This document shows positions 29,323 to 37,463 of a stretch of 64,000 nucleotides of DNA, in pieces; the stretch's first letter is position 1; the number at the start of each line of letters is the position of its first letter. The notes below the pieces were generated by a model. That model was given only the letters and a program-made list of their open reading frames with translations, made no database searches and was not told the DNA's origin. This DNA comes from Clostridia bacterium (GTDB taxonomy: Bacteria; Bacillota; Clostridia; Oscillospirales; SIG627), in the NCBI GenBank assembly GCA_017517325.1, contig JAFWZW010000010.1:1-64000 (forward strand). Reading direction: 5' to 3'. The position numbers were made by a program, and so were the translations under genes.

Positions 29323-30771
29323 ATGAATCGAAGAATGGTGTTTCACACCGTAGGGCTGATCGTTCTTTTAGAGGCGGTGCTTCTTCTCATCCCTGCGGCA
29401 GTCTCTCTTTTGTATAGAGAGGAGAGCGCAAAGGCCTTTTTCTTAACGATCCTCTTTGCGCTGTTGGCAGGGGCTCTTCTGATCCTTCCCTTTCGCCCCA
29501 AAAGTCGCGTGATCTACGCAAAGGAGGGCTTTGCCATTACCTCTATGGCGTGGCTTATCCTTTCCGCCATCGGGGCTCTTCCCTTCTTCCTTTCCGGGCA
29601 GATCCCACATTATATCGACGCATTTTTCGAAACCGTCAGCGGCTTTACCACCACAGGCGCTTCTATTCTGCCGAAAGTGGAGGAGTTGGATCACGGTCTC
29701 CTGTTTTGGCGCAGCTTTACTCACTGGATCGGCGGTATGGGTGTTCTGGTCTTTCTGGCCGCCTTTCTCCCCAATCTCTCGGGTCAAAGCATTCACATTC
29801 TCCGTGCAGAGATGCCCGGCCCCACCGTGGGTAAGCTCCAGCCCCGAGTGCAGGATACCGCCAAGATCCTGTATATCATCTATATCGTAATGACCGCCGT
29901 TCAGATCCTGCTTCTTTGTGCGGGAGGAATGGATCTGTTTGGCAGCGCAATTCACGCCTTCGGCACCGCAGGCACCGGTGGCTTCGGCATCTATTCGGAC
30001 AGTGCCGCAAGCCTGACCCCTTATCAGCTTTGGGTCATCACGATCTTTATGCTCCTGTTCGGCGTAAACTTCAATCTCTATTACTACATTCTCATCCGCC
30101 GCGTGCGCGCCGCCCTCCGTTCCTTGGAGCTTTGGGCGTATTTGGGGCTGGTGATCCTTTCCGTCACCATCATCTGCATCAACGTTTCCCATTTGTACGA
30201 GGGCTTCGGCACCACCCTGCGCCACAGCGCCTTTCAGGTGGCCTCCATTATCACCACCACCGGCTTTTCCTCGGTGGATTTCAATGCCTGGCCTGCACTT
30301 TCCAAATCCATTCTGCTCCTTTTAATGTTCTGCGGCGCCTGTGCAGGCTCTACCGCAGGCGGCATCAAGATCTCCCGCCTGATCCTCTTTTTCAAAAATT
30401 GCCACGCGGAATTCCGCTATATGATCCACCCCCGCTCCGTCAACGTTTTAAAAATGGATGGAAAACGGGTGGAAAAGGAGACTCAGAAGGGCGTGATGGT
30501 CTATTTGGTGCTGTATCTCATCTGCTTTGCCGCCATCTTCTTTTTGATCAGCTTCAACGGATTTGATTTCGAGACCAACTTCAGCGCCACCGCCGCCTGC
30601 TTTAACAACGTGGGCCCCGGCTTTGCAGGGGTCGGCCCCCTTTCCAGCTTTGCCGCCTATTCCCCCTTCTCAAAGCTGGTGCTCTCCTTTGCCATGCTCT
30701 TCGGCAGACTTGAGATCTGGCCCATTCTTCTGACCCTTTACCCTGCCGCTTGGCGCGCCCGCCAACGATAA
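29323..30771 (+). CDS. trkH: Trk potassium transporter membrane subunit TrkH
   Basis: A 482-residue membrane channel-like subunit made of four M1-pore-M2 repeats. The four selectivity loops are visible: SGFTTTGASIL, AFGTAGTGGFGIYSDS, SIITTTGFSSVDF and CFNNVGPGFAGVGPL, each with the conserved glycine. It starts three bases after trkA without a distinct ribosome binding site, so it is probably translationally coupled. The pair imports potassium, controlled by nucleotide binding to TrkA. Confidence 0.95.
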   Translation: MNRRMVFHTVGLIVLLEAVLLLIPAAVSLLYREESAKAFFLTILFALLAGALLILPFRPKSRVIYAKEGFAITSMAWLILSAIGALPFFLSGQIPHYIDAFFETVSGFTTTGASILPKVEELDHGLLFWRSFTHWIGGMGVLVFLAAFLPNLSGQSIHILRAEMPGPTVGKLQPRVQDTAKILYIIYIVMTAVQILLLCAGGMDLFGSAIHAFGTAGTGGFGIYSDSAASLTPYQLWVITIFMLLFGVNFNLYYYILIRRVRAALRSLELWAYLGLVILSVTIICINVSHLYEGFGTTLRHSAFQVASIITTTGFSSVDFNAWPALSKSILLLLMFCGACAGSTAGGIKISRLILFFKNCHAEFRYMIHPRSVNVLKMDGKRVEKETQKGVMVYLVLYLICFAAIFFLISFNGFDFETNFSATAACFNNVGPGFAGVGPLSSFAAYSPFSKLVLSFAMLFGRLEIWPILLTLYPAAWRARQR

Positions 30772-30783
30772 GAAAGGATTATT

Positions 30784-31440
30784 ATGACCTACGAAAGCAT
30801 CAAAAACGATCCCGCCATCCGCGCTTATATCAAAGAGGCGGATGCCTCCCTCATTGCCCTGGGCTACACGGAGCACAGCTTTGCCCACGTAACGGTGGTA
30901 GCGGAAAAGGCTGGCTATATTATGGAGGCCTTAGGCTTTGACCCCCGCACCGCAGAGCTGGCACGGATCGCAGGCTTCCTTCACGATATCGGAAATCTGG
31001 TGAATCGGGTGGAGCACAGCCAGAGCGGTGCCGTTATGGCCTTCCGCCTTTTGGATAAAATGGGCTTCCCTCCCGAAGAGATCGCTACGATCACCTCTGC
31101 CATCGGCAATCACGACGAAGGTACCGGCACCCCCGTAAACGCCATTGCCGCCGCCCTGATCTTGGCGGATAAATCCGACGTGCGCCGCACCCGTGTGCGC
31201 AATCTCAACATCAGCACCTTTGACATTCACGACCGGGTCAACTATTCCGTTACCAAATCGGAATTGAAGATCAACCGTGAAAAGACCCTCATCAAATTAA
31301 AGCTTTCCGTCGACCCCCACTTCTGCTCCATTATGGACTACTTTGAGATCTTTCTTCACCGCATGATCCTCTGCCGCAAGGCCGCAGAAAAACTGGGGCT
31401 CGAGTTCAAGCTCATCATCAATGAGCAGCAGCTGATATGA
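30784..31440 (+). CDS. HD-domain phosphohydrolase
   Basis: A 218-residue HD-superfamily protein. Metal-binding histidines and aspartate are seen as EHSFAHVTVVAEKA and ARIAGFLHDIGN (the HD pair), then IGNHDEG and ILADKSD. Such proteins hydrolyse phosphate esters of nucleotides or second messengers; the substrate is not evident. It follows trkH by 12 bases with AAAGGATT and is probably cotranscribed with trkA-trkH, ending at a strong terminator. Confidence 0.87.
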   Translation: MTYESIKNDPAIRAYIKEADASLIALGYTEHSFAHVTVVAEKAGYIMEALGFDPRTAELARIAGFLHDIGNLVNRVEHSQSGAVMAFRLLDKMGFPPEEIATITSAIGNHDEGTGTPVNAIAAALILADKSDVRRTRVRNLNISTFDIHDRVNYSVTKSELKINREKTLIKLKLSVDPHFCSIMDYFEIFLHRMILCRKAAEKLGLEFKLIINEQQLI

Positions 31441-31448
31441 GCCAATAC

Positions 31449-31486
31449 GAAAAAGAGTCTTCGCAAAATGCGAAGACTCTTTTTCT
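31449..31486. terminator. Bidirectional intrinsic terminator
   Basis: AAAAAGAGTCTTCGCA, AAA loop, TGCGAAGACTCTTTTT, with T-runs on both strands; between the convergent HD-domain and LCP genes. Confidence 0.92.
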
Positions 31487-31494
31487 TTTTTTGA

Positions 31495-32658
31495 TTATTG
31501 AGCTTTTGGAGCAGGCTCACCATAGATCTTTTCGTATAGATCGGTACAGTTCTTTTCCAGATCGGGAACGATGTTGTAGCGCACCTCGGTGAAGGTTCCG
31601 TCCAGCGGCATGCGAGTGTTGACGAATTCATACTGAAAGTATCCGATGCTATCCCAAACCATCCCCTTGAGCAGCTCTGCGGGCATATTGGTGGTGATCA
31701 TAGGAAGCGCCGTATCCAAAAGATTGTTCAGCTGTGCAAGGGGAAGCTCCTTTGCCTGCTTTGCCATCTGTGCAATGATCAGGCGTTGGCGCTGGGTTCT
31801 TGCCCAGTCGGAGCCGATGCGGCGGTTTCTGGCGTGGCAAAGAGCCTGAAGCCCATCGAGTTTATGAAGGCCGGCTCGGTTTTCCACCTGCTTTTTGGGG
31901 TAATACGAAAAGATCTGAACCATTTCTTCGTCGTACATAAAGTCGTTGATAAACCAGATCTCGTCAGCAGTCAGTTCCATATCAAGACCGCCCATAGCAT
32001 CCACCAGCTCCACGAAGGAATAGAAATTGATCTTGGCGTAGTAATCCACCTGAATGTTATAGTTTTCCTTCAAGGTCGCCATGGTCAAATGGGGGCCGCC
32101 GTAGGCGTGGGCGTGGGTCAATTTTTCCCAATTTCCCGCTGCGCTGCTGTGAGGCTCCTGAGGGATCTTTACCAAAAGGTCGCGCATAAAAGAACAAAGA
32201 ACGATCTTTTTGGTCTTTTGGTTGATGGAGACCAGGATCATAGAATCACTGAGACCTGCTTCATTCCAACGGGCATCCGTAGCCAAAAGGAGAATATTCT
32301 TCACGTCCTTGGTGTCGCAGATCAAGGGAAGATTTGCTTCATTCAGTTGCCCGTGGATATCCTCCTCCACTGTTTCCGGCACCTCGATCTCCGTTAAGGG
32401 AGCCGTGGCAAAAACCTCCTCCGTCTCATGGGTATCGGTCTGAATGTTCAAAAGCCCCAATTTTTCATCCACGAAGGAATTGACCAGATGGATCCCCACC
32501 AGCACCACGGCTATGATGAGAAATGCGGTAATCCCTAAAGCAACGAGGGCTCCAATTCTTTTTTTCTTTCTCAGGTTCTTTTTCACAGGCTTTCCTGCAG
32601 AGGCGGTTCTATGGGCAGAGCCCGCGCCTTTTTGAGGGCTCATATTGGGATTCGGCAT
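31495..32658 (-). CDS. LytR-CpsA-Psr (LCP) family cell-wall polymer ligase
   Basis: A 387-residue type II membrane protein: basic cytosolic tail (KKNLRKKKR), one membrane helix (about residues 36-58), then the extracellular LCP domain with LLLATDARWNEAGLSDSMILVSINQKTKKIVLCSFMRDLLVKIP and ARNRRIGSDWARTQRQRLII, whose arginines and aspartates bind the lipid pyrophosphate. Family members attach teichoic acid or other glycopolymers to peptidoglycan. It starts after GAAGGATC, is monocistronic, and converges on the HD-domain gene. Confidence 0.93.
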   Translation of the reverse strand: MPNPNMSPQKGAGSAHRTASAGKPVKKNLRKKKRIGALVALGITAFLIIAVVLVGIHLVNSFVDEKLGLLNIQTDTHETEEVFATAPLTEIEVPETVEEDIHGQLNEANLPLICDTKDVKNILLLATDARWNEAGLSDSMILVSINQKTKKIVLCSFMRDLLVKIPQEPHSSAAGNWEKLTHAHAYGGPHLTMATLKENYNIQVDYYAKINFYSFVELVDAMGGLDMELTADEIWFINDFMYDEEMVQIFSYYPKKQVENRAGLHKLDGLQALCHARNRRIGSDWARTQRQRLIIAQMAKQAKELPLAQLNNLLDTALPMITTNMPAELLKGMVWDSIGYFQYEFVNTRMPLDGTFTEVRYNIVPDLEKNCTDLYEKIYGEPAPKAQ

Positions 32659-32773
32659 ACGATCCTTCTTTCTCCAAAGCTTTTTTCTTTGTTCATTCTA
32701 CCCCAGAACAAAGAAAATTACAAGTCAAAAGTTAAAACTTTAAAATTTTATTGGCATTTAACAAAAATCAATA

Positions 32774-33685
32774 TCAAAGAGAATCCAAATAACGGCAAGC
32801 GGCAATGGCGGCGGTGGCGCCGTCGGCGGTAGCGGTGGTCACCTGACGCACTCCTTTTTTGCGGCAGTCCCCTGCCACGAACACGCCGGCGGTGCCCGTC
32901 AGGCAGTTTTCACCTGAATCGAAATAGCCGGCTTCATCCAGCTTTGCAAGATCCGCAAAAGCACCGTTTTCAGGCACCAGCCCTATGGCAACGAACATAC
33001 CTGCCACGGGAAGCTCTCTTTCCTCACCCGTCTTGGCATCCTTCAAGGTAATGGCGTGAAATTCATCTCCGTCTGCAATGGCAGAAACCACCGTTCCGGT
33101 GATGATCTCCACGTTGCCACGACTGCGAAGGATCTCCTCCAACCTCTTTTCGCCCGTGAGAAAATCCAGATTCTGAATGACGTAGACCTTTTCCGAGGTT
33201 TCGGAAAGGAGGATCGCCTCCTGCAGGGCGGAATTACCGCCGCCGATGAGGGCAACGGTCTTGTTTTTATAGAAGGCACCGTCGCAAACGGCGCAGAAGC
33301 TGATGCCCTCTCCAATGAATTTTTCTTCGTTTTCAAGGCCCAAATGGCGGTGACGGGCACCGCAGGCAAGGATCACGCTGCGGCAGTCGTAGCGGCCGCC
33401 CTCTTCGGTAACAACGGAAAAGCCTTCGGCATTCTGCTCCACCTGAACTGCGTTTTCAACTTCCACGTCAGCCCCTTGAGAAAGCACCTGCTCCACCATA
33501 TGATCCGCCAGCTCCGTACCGCTGATAGATTCAAAGCCCGGGTAGTTCTCTACCTTGGGAGAAAAGGTGATCTGCCCTCCGAAGGCGCCTTTATCCAAAA
33601 GAAGCACGCTTTTTCCCGCTCTGCGGGCGTAAATGGCGGCAGTCAGCCCCGCAGGGCCTGCTCCGACGATCACAATATCATACAT
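32774..33685 (-). CDS. trxB: Thioredoxin reductase
   Basis: A 303-residue flavoprotein that moves electrons from a pyridine nucleotide to thioredoxin-like partners. The FAD site DIVIVGAGPAGLTAAIYARR opens the protein, the redox-active CAVC motif is in SFCAVCDGAFY near residue 135, the NAD(P)H site is VALIGGGNSALQEA, and GVFVAGDCR near the end contacts FAD. Two ATGs lie close together; GAGG is spaced better for the second (33685). It lies directly after nrdD, whose product carries a fused CPNC redoxin domain, so it likely supplies that domain with electrons. Confidence 0.94.
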   Translation of the reverse strand: MYDIVIVGAGPAGLTAAIYARRAGKSVLLLDKGAFGGQITFSPKVENYPGFESISGTELADHMVEQVLSQGADVEVENAVQVEQNAEGFSVVTEEGGRYDCRSVILACGARHRHLGLENEEKFIGEGISFCAVCDGAFYKNKTVALIGGGNSALQEAILLSETSEKVYVIQNLDFLTGEKRLEEILRSRGNVEIITGTVVSAIADGDEFHAITLKDAKTGEERELPVAGMFVAIGLVPENGAFADLAKLDEAGYFDSGENCLTGTAGVFVAGDCRKKGVRQVTTATADGATAAIAACRYLDSL

Positions 33686-33710
33686 ATTCATACCTCACAA
33701 AAAATATCAT

Positions 33711-33735
33711 AAGGGCGAGGCTTTGCCCCGCCCTT
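33711..33735 (-). terminator. Weak terminator or attenuator between nrdD and trxB
   Basis: Minus strand AAGGGCG-GGGC, AAA loop, GCC-T-CGCCCTT, followed after five bases by TTTTTT in the 61-base gap. The delayed T-run suggests partial termination or an mRNA-stabilising hairpin. Confidence 0.55.
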
Positions 33736-33746
33736 TTCGGGATCGG

Positions 33747-36116
33747 TTACTGAACGGACTGGATGTATTTCTTAACGCCGGGAACCGAAACAAATTTTTC
33801 GGTCTTACCGTCCTTCACCTGCACCAGCGTGGGAGCCTGCTTGATGCCGAGGCCCTCGGTAAGTGCCACGTTTTCCTGCGCCATTACCTTCTGGAAGGGA
33901 ACGTTTGCCTTTTCCAGAAGCTGGGTTGCGATCTTGCAATTGGGGCAGGTTGCAGAAGCAAAGAGGTATACGCCGTCGGCAAGGAAGGCGCCCTTTTCTT
34001 CGGCTTCAGCCGCATTCTCCATCACGGGGCCGTTATGGGTCAGCTTGGAGGTAGCGATGTTGTAGGTCTTTCTTTCCTTGTATTCCTGGCTCTTACCGTC
34101 GTTCCAGTTCTTCACGGGGCGGTAGTAACCGGTAATACGGCTGTAGACCTCGGTCTCCTTGCCGCAATGGGGGCAGGCATACTTTTCGCCTGCAATATAG
34201 CCGTGCTCCTTACATACGGAATAGGTGGGAGACAGGGTGTAATAAGGCAGACGGTAATTCTCTGCGATCTTGCGAACGATGGAAGCGGCGGCCTTCCAAT
34301 CCGGGAGCTTCTCGCCAAGGAAGGCGTGGAATACGGTACCGGAGGTGTAAAGGGTCTGCAGTTCGTCCTGAATGTCCAGAGCAGAGAAGATATCGTCGGT
34401 ATAGCCTACAGGCAGGTGGGAAGAGTTGGTGTAGTAGGGGGTCTCACCCTCGGATGCACACTTGATATCAGGAAATCTCTTTCTGTCGTGCTTGGCAAGA
34501 CGGAAGGCGGTGGATTCCGCAGGGGTGGCTTCCAGGTTGTAAAGATCACCGTACTTCTCCTGATAGTCGGAGAGACGCTCACGCATATGGTTCAGAACCT
34601 CCTGGGTGAAGCGCTGGGTCTCCTTATGAGTCATATCCTTACCGATCCACTTTGCGTTGAGACCGGCTTCGTTCATGCCCACGAGACCAATGGTGGAGAA
34701 GTGGTTGTTGAAGGTGCCAAGGTATCTCTTGGTGTAGGGATAAAGGCCCTCGTCCAGAAGCTTGGTGATAATGGTACGCTTGATCTTCAGAGATCTTGCG
34801 GCAATATCCATCAGACGGTCCAGTCTCTTATAGAAGTCTTCCTTGTTTTCAGCCTGATAAGCAATGCGGGGCATATTGATGGTAACAACGCCCACGGAGC
34901 CGGTGCTTTCACCGGAGCCGAAGAAGCCGCCGGATTTCTTTCTCAACTCTCTTAAGTCCAGACGGAGGCGGCAACACATACTGCGCACGTCGGAGGGCTC
35001 CATATCACTGTTCACGTAGTTGGAGAAATAAGGGGTGCCGTATTTGGAGGTCATCTCGAAGAGAAGCTTGTTGTTCTCGGTTTCGGACCAGTCGAAATCA
35101 CGGGTGATGGAATAGGTGGGAATGGGATACTGGAAGCCTCTTCCGTTGGCGTCGCCCTCGATCATAATTTCGATGAAGGCACGGTTGACCATATCCATTT
35201 CCTTCTTGCAATCGCCGTATTTGAAGTCTACGCGCTTGCCGCCGATGATACAGTATTCATCCTCCAGGTCGTGAGGGCAGGTCCAGTCCAGCGTGATGTT
35301 GGAGAAGGGAGCCTGGGTACCCCAACGGCTGGGGGTATTTACACCGTAAATGAAGGATTCGATGCACTTTTTAACTGCGTCGTAACTGAGGTTATCCACC
35401 TTAACGAAGGGCGCAAGGTAGGTATCAAAAGAAGAGAACGCCTGTGCGCCGGCCCATTCGTTCTGCATAATACCAAGGAAGTTGACCATCTGGTTGCAGA
35501 GGGTGGCGAGGTGCTTTGCAGGGGCAGAGGTGATCTTTCCGGGAACGCCTCCGAGGCCCTCCTCGATCAGCTGCTTTAAGGACCAGCCTGCACAGTAGCC
35601 GGTGAGCATAGAAAGGTCGTGCAGGTGGATATCTGCATTTTTGTGTGCCTGAGCGATCTCGTCGTCATAGATCTCGCTGAGCCAGTAGTTGGCGGTGATG
35701 GAGCCGGAGTTGTTGAGGATCAGACCGCCTACGGAATAGGTTACGGTGGAGTTTTCCTTTACGCGCCAGTCCAGATTCTTTACGTACTGGTTTACGATAT
35801 CGGTGTAGTCCACCAGGGTGGATTTCATATTACGGAGCTTTTCTCTCTGGCGACGGTACAGAATGTAGGCCTTTGCCACGTCGGCGTAGCCTGCCTGCAC
35901 CAGAACGGTCTCCACGCTGTCCTGAATGTCTTCCACGGCGATCACGTCGTTTTCAACCTTGGGCTCAAAATCACTGGTAACCTTCAGTGCCAGAAAATCG
36001 ATGATGTTGTCGTTGTAGTTGCGTTCGCAAGCCTCGAAGGCCATTTTGATCGCAGAAGAAATTTTGCTGATCTCAAAGGCTACGATCTTGCCGTCTCTTT
36101 TGTTTACCTGATACAT
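33747..36116 (-). CDS. nrdD: Class III anaerobic ribonucleotide reductase with fused redoxin domain
   Basis: Makes deoxyribonucleotides without oxygen using a glycyl radical. The 789 residues contain an N-terminal ATP-cone (about 1-90), the ten-stranded barrel with the active-site cysteine in RSMCCRLRLDLREL, a metal site C635-x2-H638 / C648-x2-C651, and the radical glycine at about 663 in SRITGYYRP. From about residue 715 a glutaredoxin/thioredoxin-like tail follows, with CPNC at 724-727 and the cis-proline segment KQAPTLVQV. Many NrdDs use formate as reductant; the fused redoxin and the adjacent trxB suggest a redoxin-dependent enzyme. nrdG is 10 bases upstream. Confidence 0.95.
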   Translation of the reverse strand: MYQVNKRDGKIVAFEISKISSAIKMAFEACERNYNDNIIDFLALKVTSDFEPKVENDVIAVEDIQDSVETVLVQAGYADVAKAYILYRRQREKLRNMKSTLVDYTDIVNQYVKNLDWRVKENSTVTYSVGGLILNNSGSITANYWLSEIYDDEIAQAHKNADIHLHDLSMLTGYCAGWSLKQLIEEGLGGVPGKITSAPAKHLATLCNQMVNFLGIMQNEWAGAQAFSSFDTYLAPFVKVDNLSYDAVKKCIESFIYGVNTPSRWGTQAPFSNITLDWTCPHDLEDEYCIIGGKRVDFKYGDCKKEMDMVNRAFIEIMIEGDANGRGFQYPIPTYSITRDFDWSETENNKLLFEMTSKYGTPYFSNYVNSDMEPSDVRSMCCRLRLDLRELRKKSGGFFGSGESTGSVGVVTINMPRIAYQAENKEDFYKRLDRLMDIAARSLKIKRTIITKLLDEGLYPYTKRYLGTFNNHFSTIGLVGMNEAGLNAKWIGKDMTHKETQRFTQEVLNHMRERLSDYQEKYGDLYNLEATPAESTAFRLAKHDRKRFPDIKCASEGETPYYTNSSHLPVGYTDDIFSALDIQDELQTLYTSGTVFHAFLGEKLPDWKAAASIVRKIAENYRLPYYTLSPTYSVCKEHGYIAGEKYACPHCGKETEVYSRITGYYRPVKNWNDGKSQEYKERKTYNIATSKLTHNGPVMENAAEAEEKGAFLADGVYLFASATCPNCKIATQLLEKANVPFQKVMAQENVALTEGLGIKQAPTLVQVKDGKTEKFVSVPGVKKYIQSVQ

Positions 36117-36126
36117 ACTTTTTTCC

Positions 36127-36819
36127 TCATTCTTCCTGTCCCCGAAGCTGTGCGTCGGGAATCGTTTTTCTTATGATCGCAAGGAATTTTGCCATTTCTT
36201 CCCGTTCAAAGGGAAGGTACCCTTCCTTCAGAATATCGCCTGATTCTACGAAATTCTGAAGAAAATACCGTTTTTCGCCTGCTAAGTACTGCCCAAGCTC
36301 CACCACGTCACGTTCTCTGTGTATGCCTTTGACGAAGGTGGTGCGAAGCTCGTAAGGGATCCCGCTTCGGCGAATGATCCCAAGGCTCTCCTCAAAGGGG
36401 GCGAATCGCTTTTCCAGACCAATGGCCGCTTCATAAGAAGAAGGGGCGTTTTTTACGTCCATCGCAATGTAATCCACCGAAACCTTTTGGAGAAGACGGC
36501 GCAAAGCCTCCGGATCGCTTCCGTTGGTGTCAAGCTTCACCGCATATCCCATTTCCTTTACCCTTTGGATAAACGCGGGTAGCTCCGGTTGCAAAAGGGG
36601 CTCGCCGCCTGTGATACAGACGCCCTCCAGAATACCCTTGCGCTTTTCCAGATAAGCGAGAACCTCTTCCTCCATATTTTCCTGCGCCCCCGGGCATTTC
36701 ACCAGAGAGGCATTGTGGCAGAAGGGGCAACGCAGATTACAGCCGCCGGTAAACACCGTGCAGGCAACCTTGCCCGGAAAATCCAGCAGGGTCAGTTTCT
36801 GAAAGCCTTGAACGTTCAT
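36127..36819 (-). CDS. nrdG: Anaerobic ribonucleotide reductase activase (radical SAM)
   Basis: Installs the glycyl radical on NrdD using S-adenosylmethionine and a [4Fe-4S] cluster. The cluster motif CNLRCPFC (CxxxCxxC) is near residue 30, followed by the GGEP motif in VCITGGEPLLQ and the TNGSDPEAL strand. At 230 residues it is the longer activase type found with many Firmicutes NrdDs. The open frame reaches 36924, but the promoter and an NrdR box lie inside it; MNVQGFQKLTLLDFPGK at 36819 follows GCGAGGAAAC and is the real start. First gene of the nrdG-nrdD-trxB run. Confidence 0.95.
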   Translation of the reverse strand: MNVQGFQKLTLLDFPGKVACTVFTGGCNLRCPFCHNASLVKCPGAQENMEEEVLAYLEKRKGILEGVCITGGEPLLQPELPAFIQRVKEMGYAVKLDTNGSDPEALRRLLQKVSVDYIAMDVKNAPSSYEAAIGLEKRFAPFEESLGIIRRSGIPYELRTTFVKGIHRERDVVELGQYLAGEKRYFLQNFVESGDILKEGYLPFEREEMAKFLAIIRKTIPDAQLRGQEE

Positions 36820-36849
36820 CTTGTTTCCTCGCATGTTTTTTGCTTTGCC

Positions 36850-36878
36850 AGTATACCATATCTCACGCCCCTCGTCAA
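36850..36878 (-). promoter_or_regulatory. Sigma-A promoter of nrdG-nrdD
   Basis: Minus strand TTGACG (36873-36878), 17-base spacer, TATACT (36850-36855), just downstream of two NrdR boxes. Confidence 0.82.
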
Positions 36879-36886
36879 TAGAAAAA

Positions 36887-36934
36887 ACACAAGATATTGT
36901 GTCTTTATTAAAAAGTGCAAACAAGATATTGTTT
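36887..36934 (-). promoter_or_regulatory. Pair of NrdR boxes
   Basis: Box 1 is ACACAAGATATTGTGT (36887-36902), a near-perfect match to the known NrdR consensus acaCwAtATaTwGtgt. Box 2 is AAACAAGATATTGTTT (36919-36934). Their centres are 32 bases apart, about three helical turns, the spacing typical of NrdR sites. They lie directly upstream of the -35 element, so NrdR with bound ATP/dATP should repress the operon. The nrdR gene is not in this window. Confidence 0.9.
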
Positions 36935-36947
36935 TTTTGTATTATCC

Positions 36948-36988
36948 AAAAAGAAAAGCCCCTCCGCCTCTAAAGGGGGCGGAAGGGC
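36948..36988 (-). terminator. Intrinsic terminator of lipoprotein gene
   Basis: Minus strand GCCCTTCCGCC...GGCGGAGGGGC stem followed by TTTTCTTTTT, after the 37023-37376 gene. The plus strand also has a TTTTT after the hairpin. Confidence 0.75.
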
Positions 36989-37022
36989 CGTTTTTCGCGG
37001 GAATCTTCAACTATTTTCTTTT

Positions 37023-37376
37023 TTAAACACGGTTAAAAACAAGGGCTTCCTGCCCTTCCTGCAGAAGGGTCAAGTTAGAGTCCGTTACGGAAAAGGTATA
37101 ACCTGATTCCTTTCCGTCGCTGAAAATGGTCAAATGCTCACCGTCGGTCACGTAAGTACCGAAAGGAATGGAAAAGGGGATCTCATCGCCTTTTTTCTGT
37201 TCCAGATTGATCTCGCCTTCACTTGTGAAGTGATACACCATCCGAACCTCGCCCAATTCCTCATCTTCAATGACGATCTCCCACCGTCCGACGGGATCGG
37301 GGGCGGCAGAGCAGGATACAAGGGAAAAGCCAACACAAAACAGCAAAAGCAATGCCGTCAGGAACCGTCGTTTCAT
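37023..37376 (-). CDS. Small lipoprotein of unknown function
   Basis: A 117-residue protein with a lipoprotein signal peptide (MKRRFLTALLLLFCVGFSLVSC, lipidated cysteine about residue 22). The mature part looks like a small beta-barrel: VGRWEIVIEDEELGEVRMVYHFTSEGEINL and GTYVTDGEHLTIFSDGKESGYTFSVTDSNLTLLQEG, resembling the lipocalin-like stress proteins common in Clostridia. No closer family is claimed. The frame is open to 37433, but GGGGAGG lies just before ATG 37376. It sits downstream of spoIIE after an 87-base gap. Confidence 0.8.
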   Translation of the reverse strand: MKRRFLTALLLLFCVGFSLVSCSAAPDPVGRWEIVIEDEELGEVRMVYHFTSEGEINLEQKKGDEIPFSIPFGTYVTDGEHLTIFSDGKESGYTFSVTDSNLTLLQEGQEALVFNRV

Positions 37377-37463
37377 AGAGCCTCCCCTTTCTCCTATTTT
37401 CCTTATTATGCCCCAAACGGACTTCTTTGTCAATGTTTTTAATGAAAAAAATCTACATTTTAT

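Noticed and set aside
36819..36924. Longer start for NrdG
   Set aside because: The extension is occupied by the promoter and an NrdR box.
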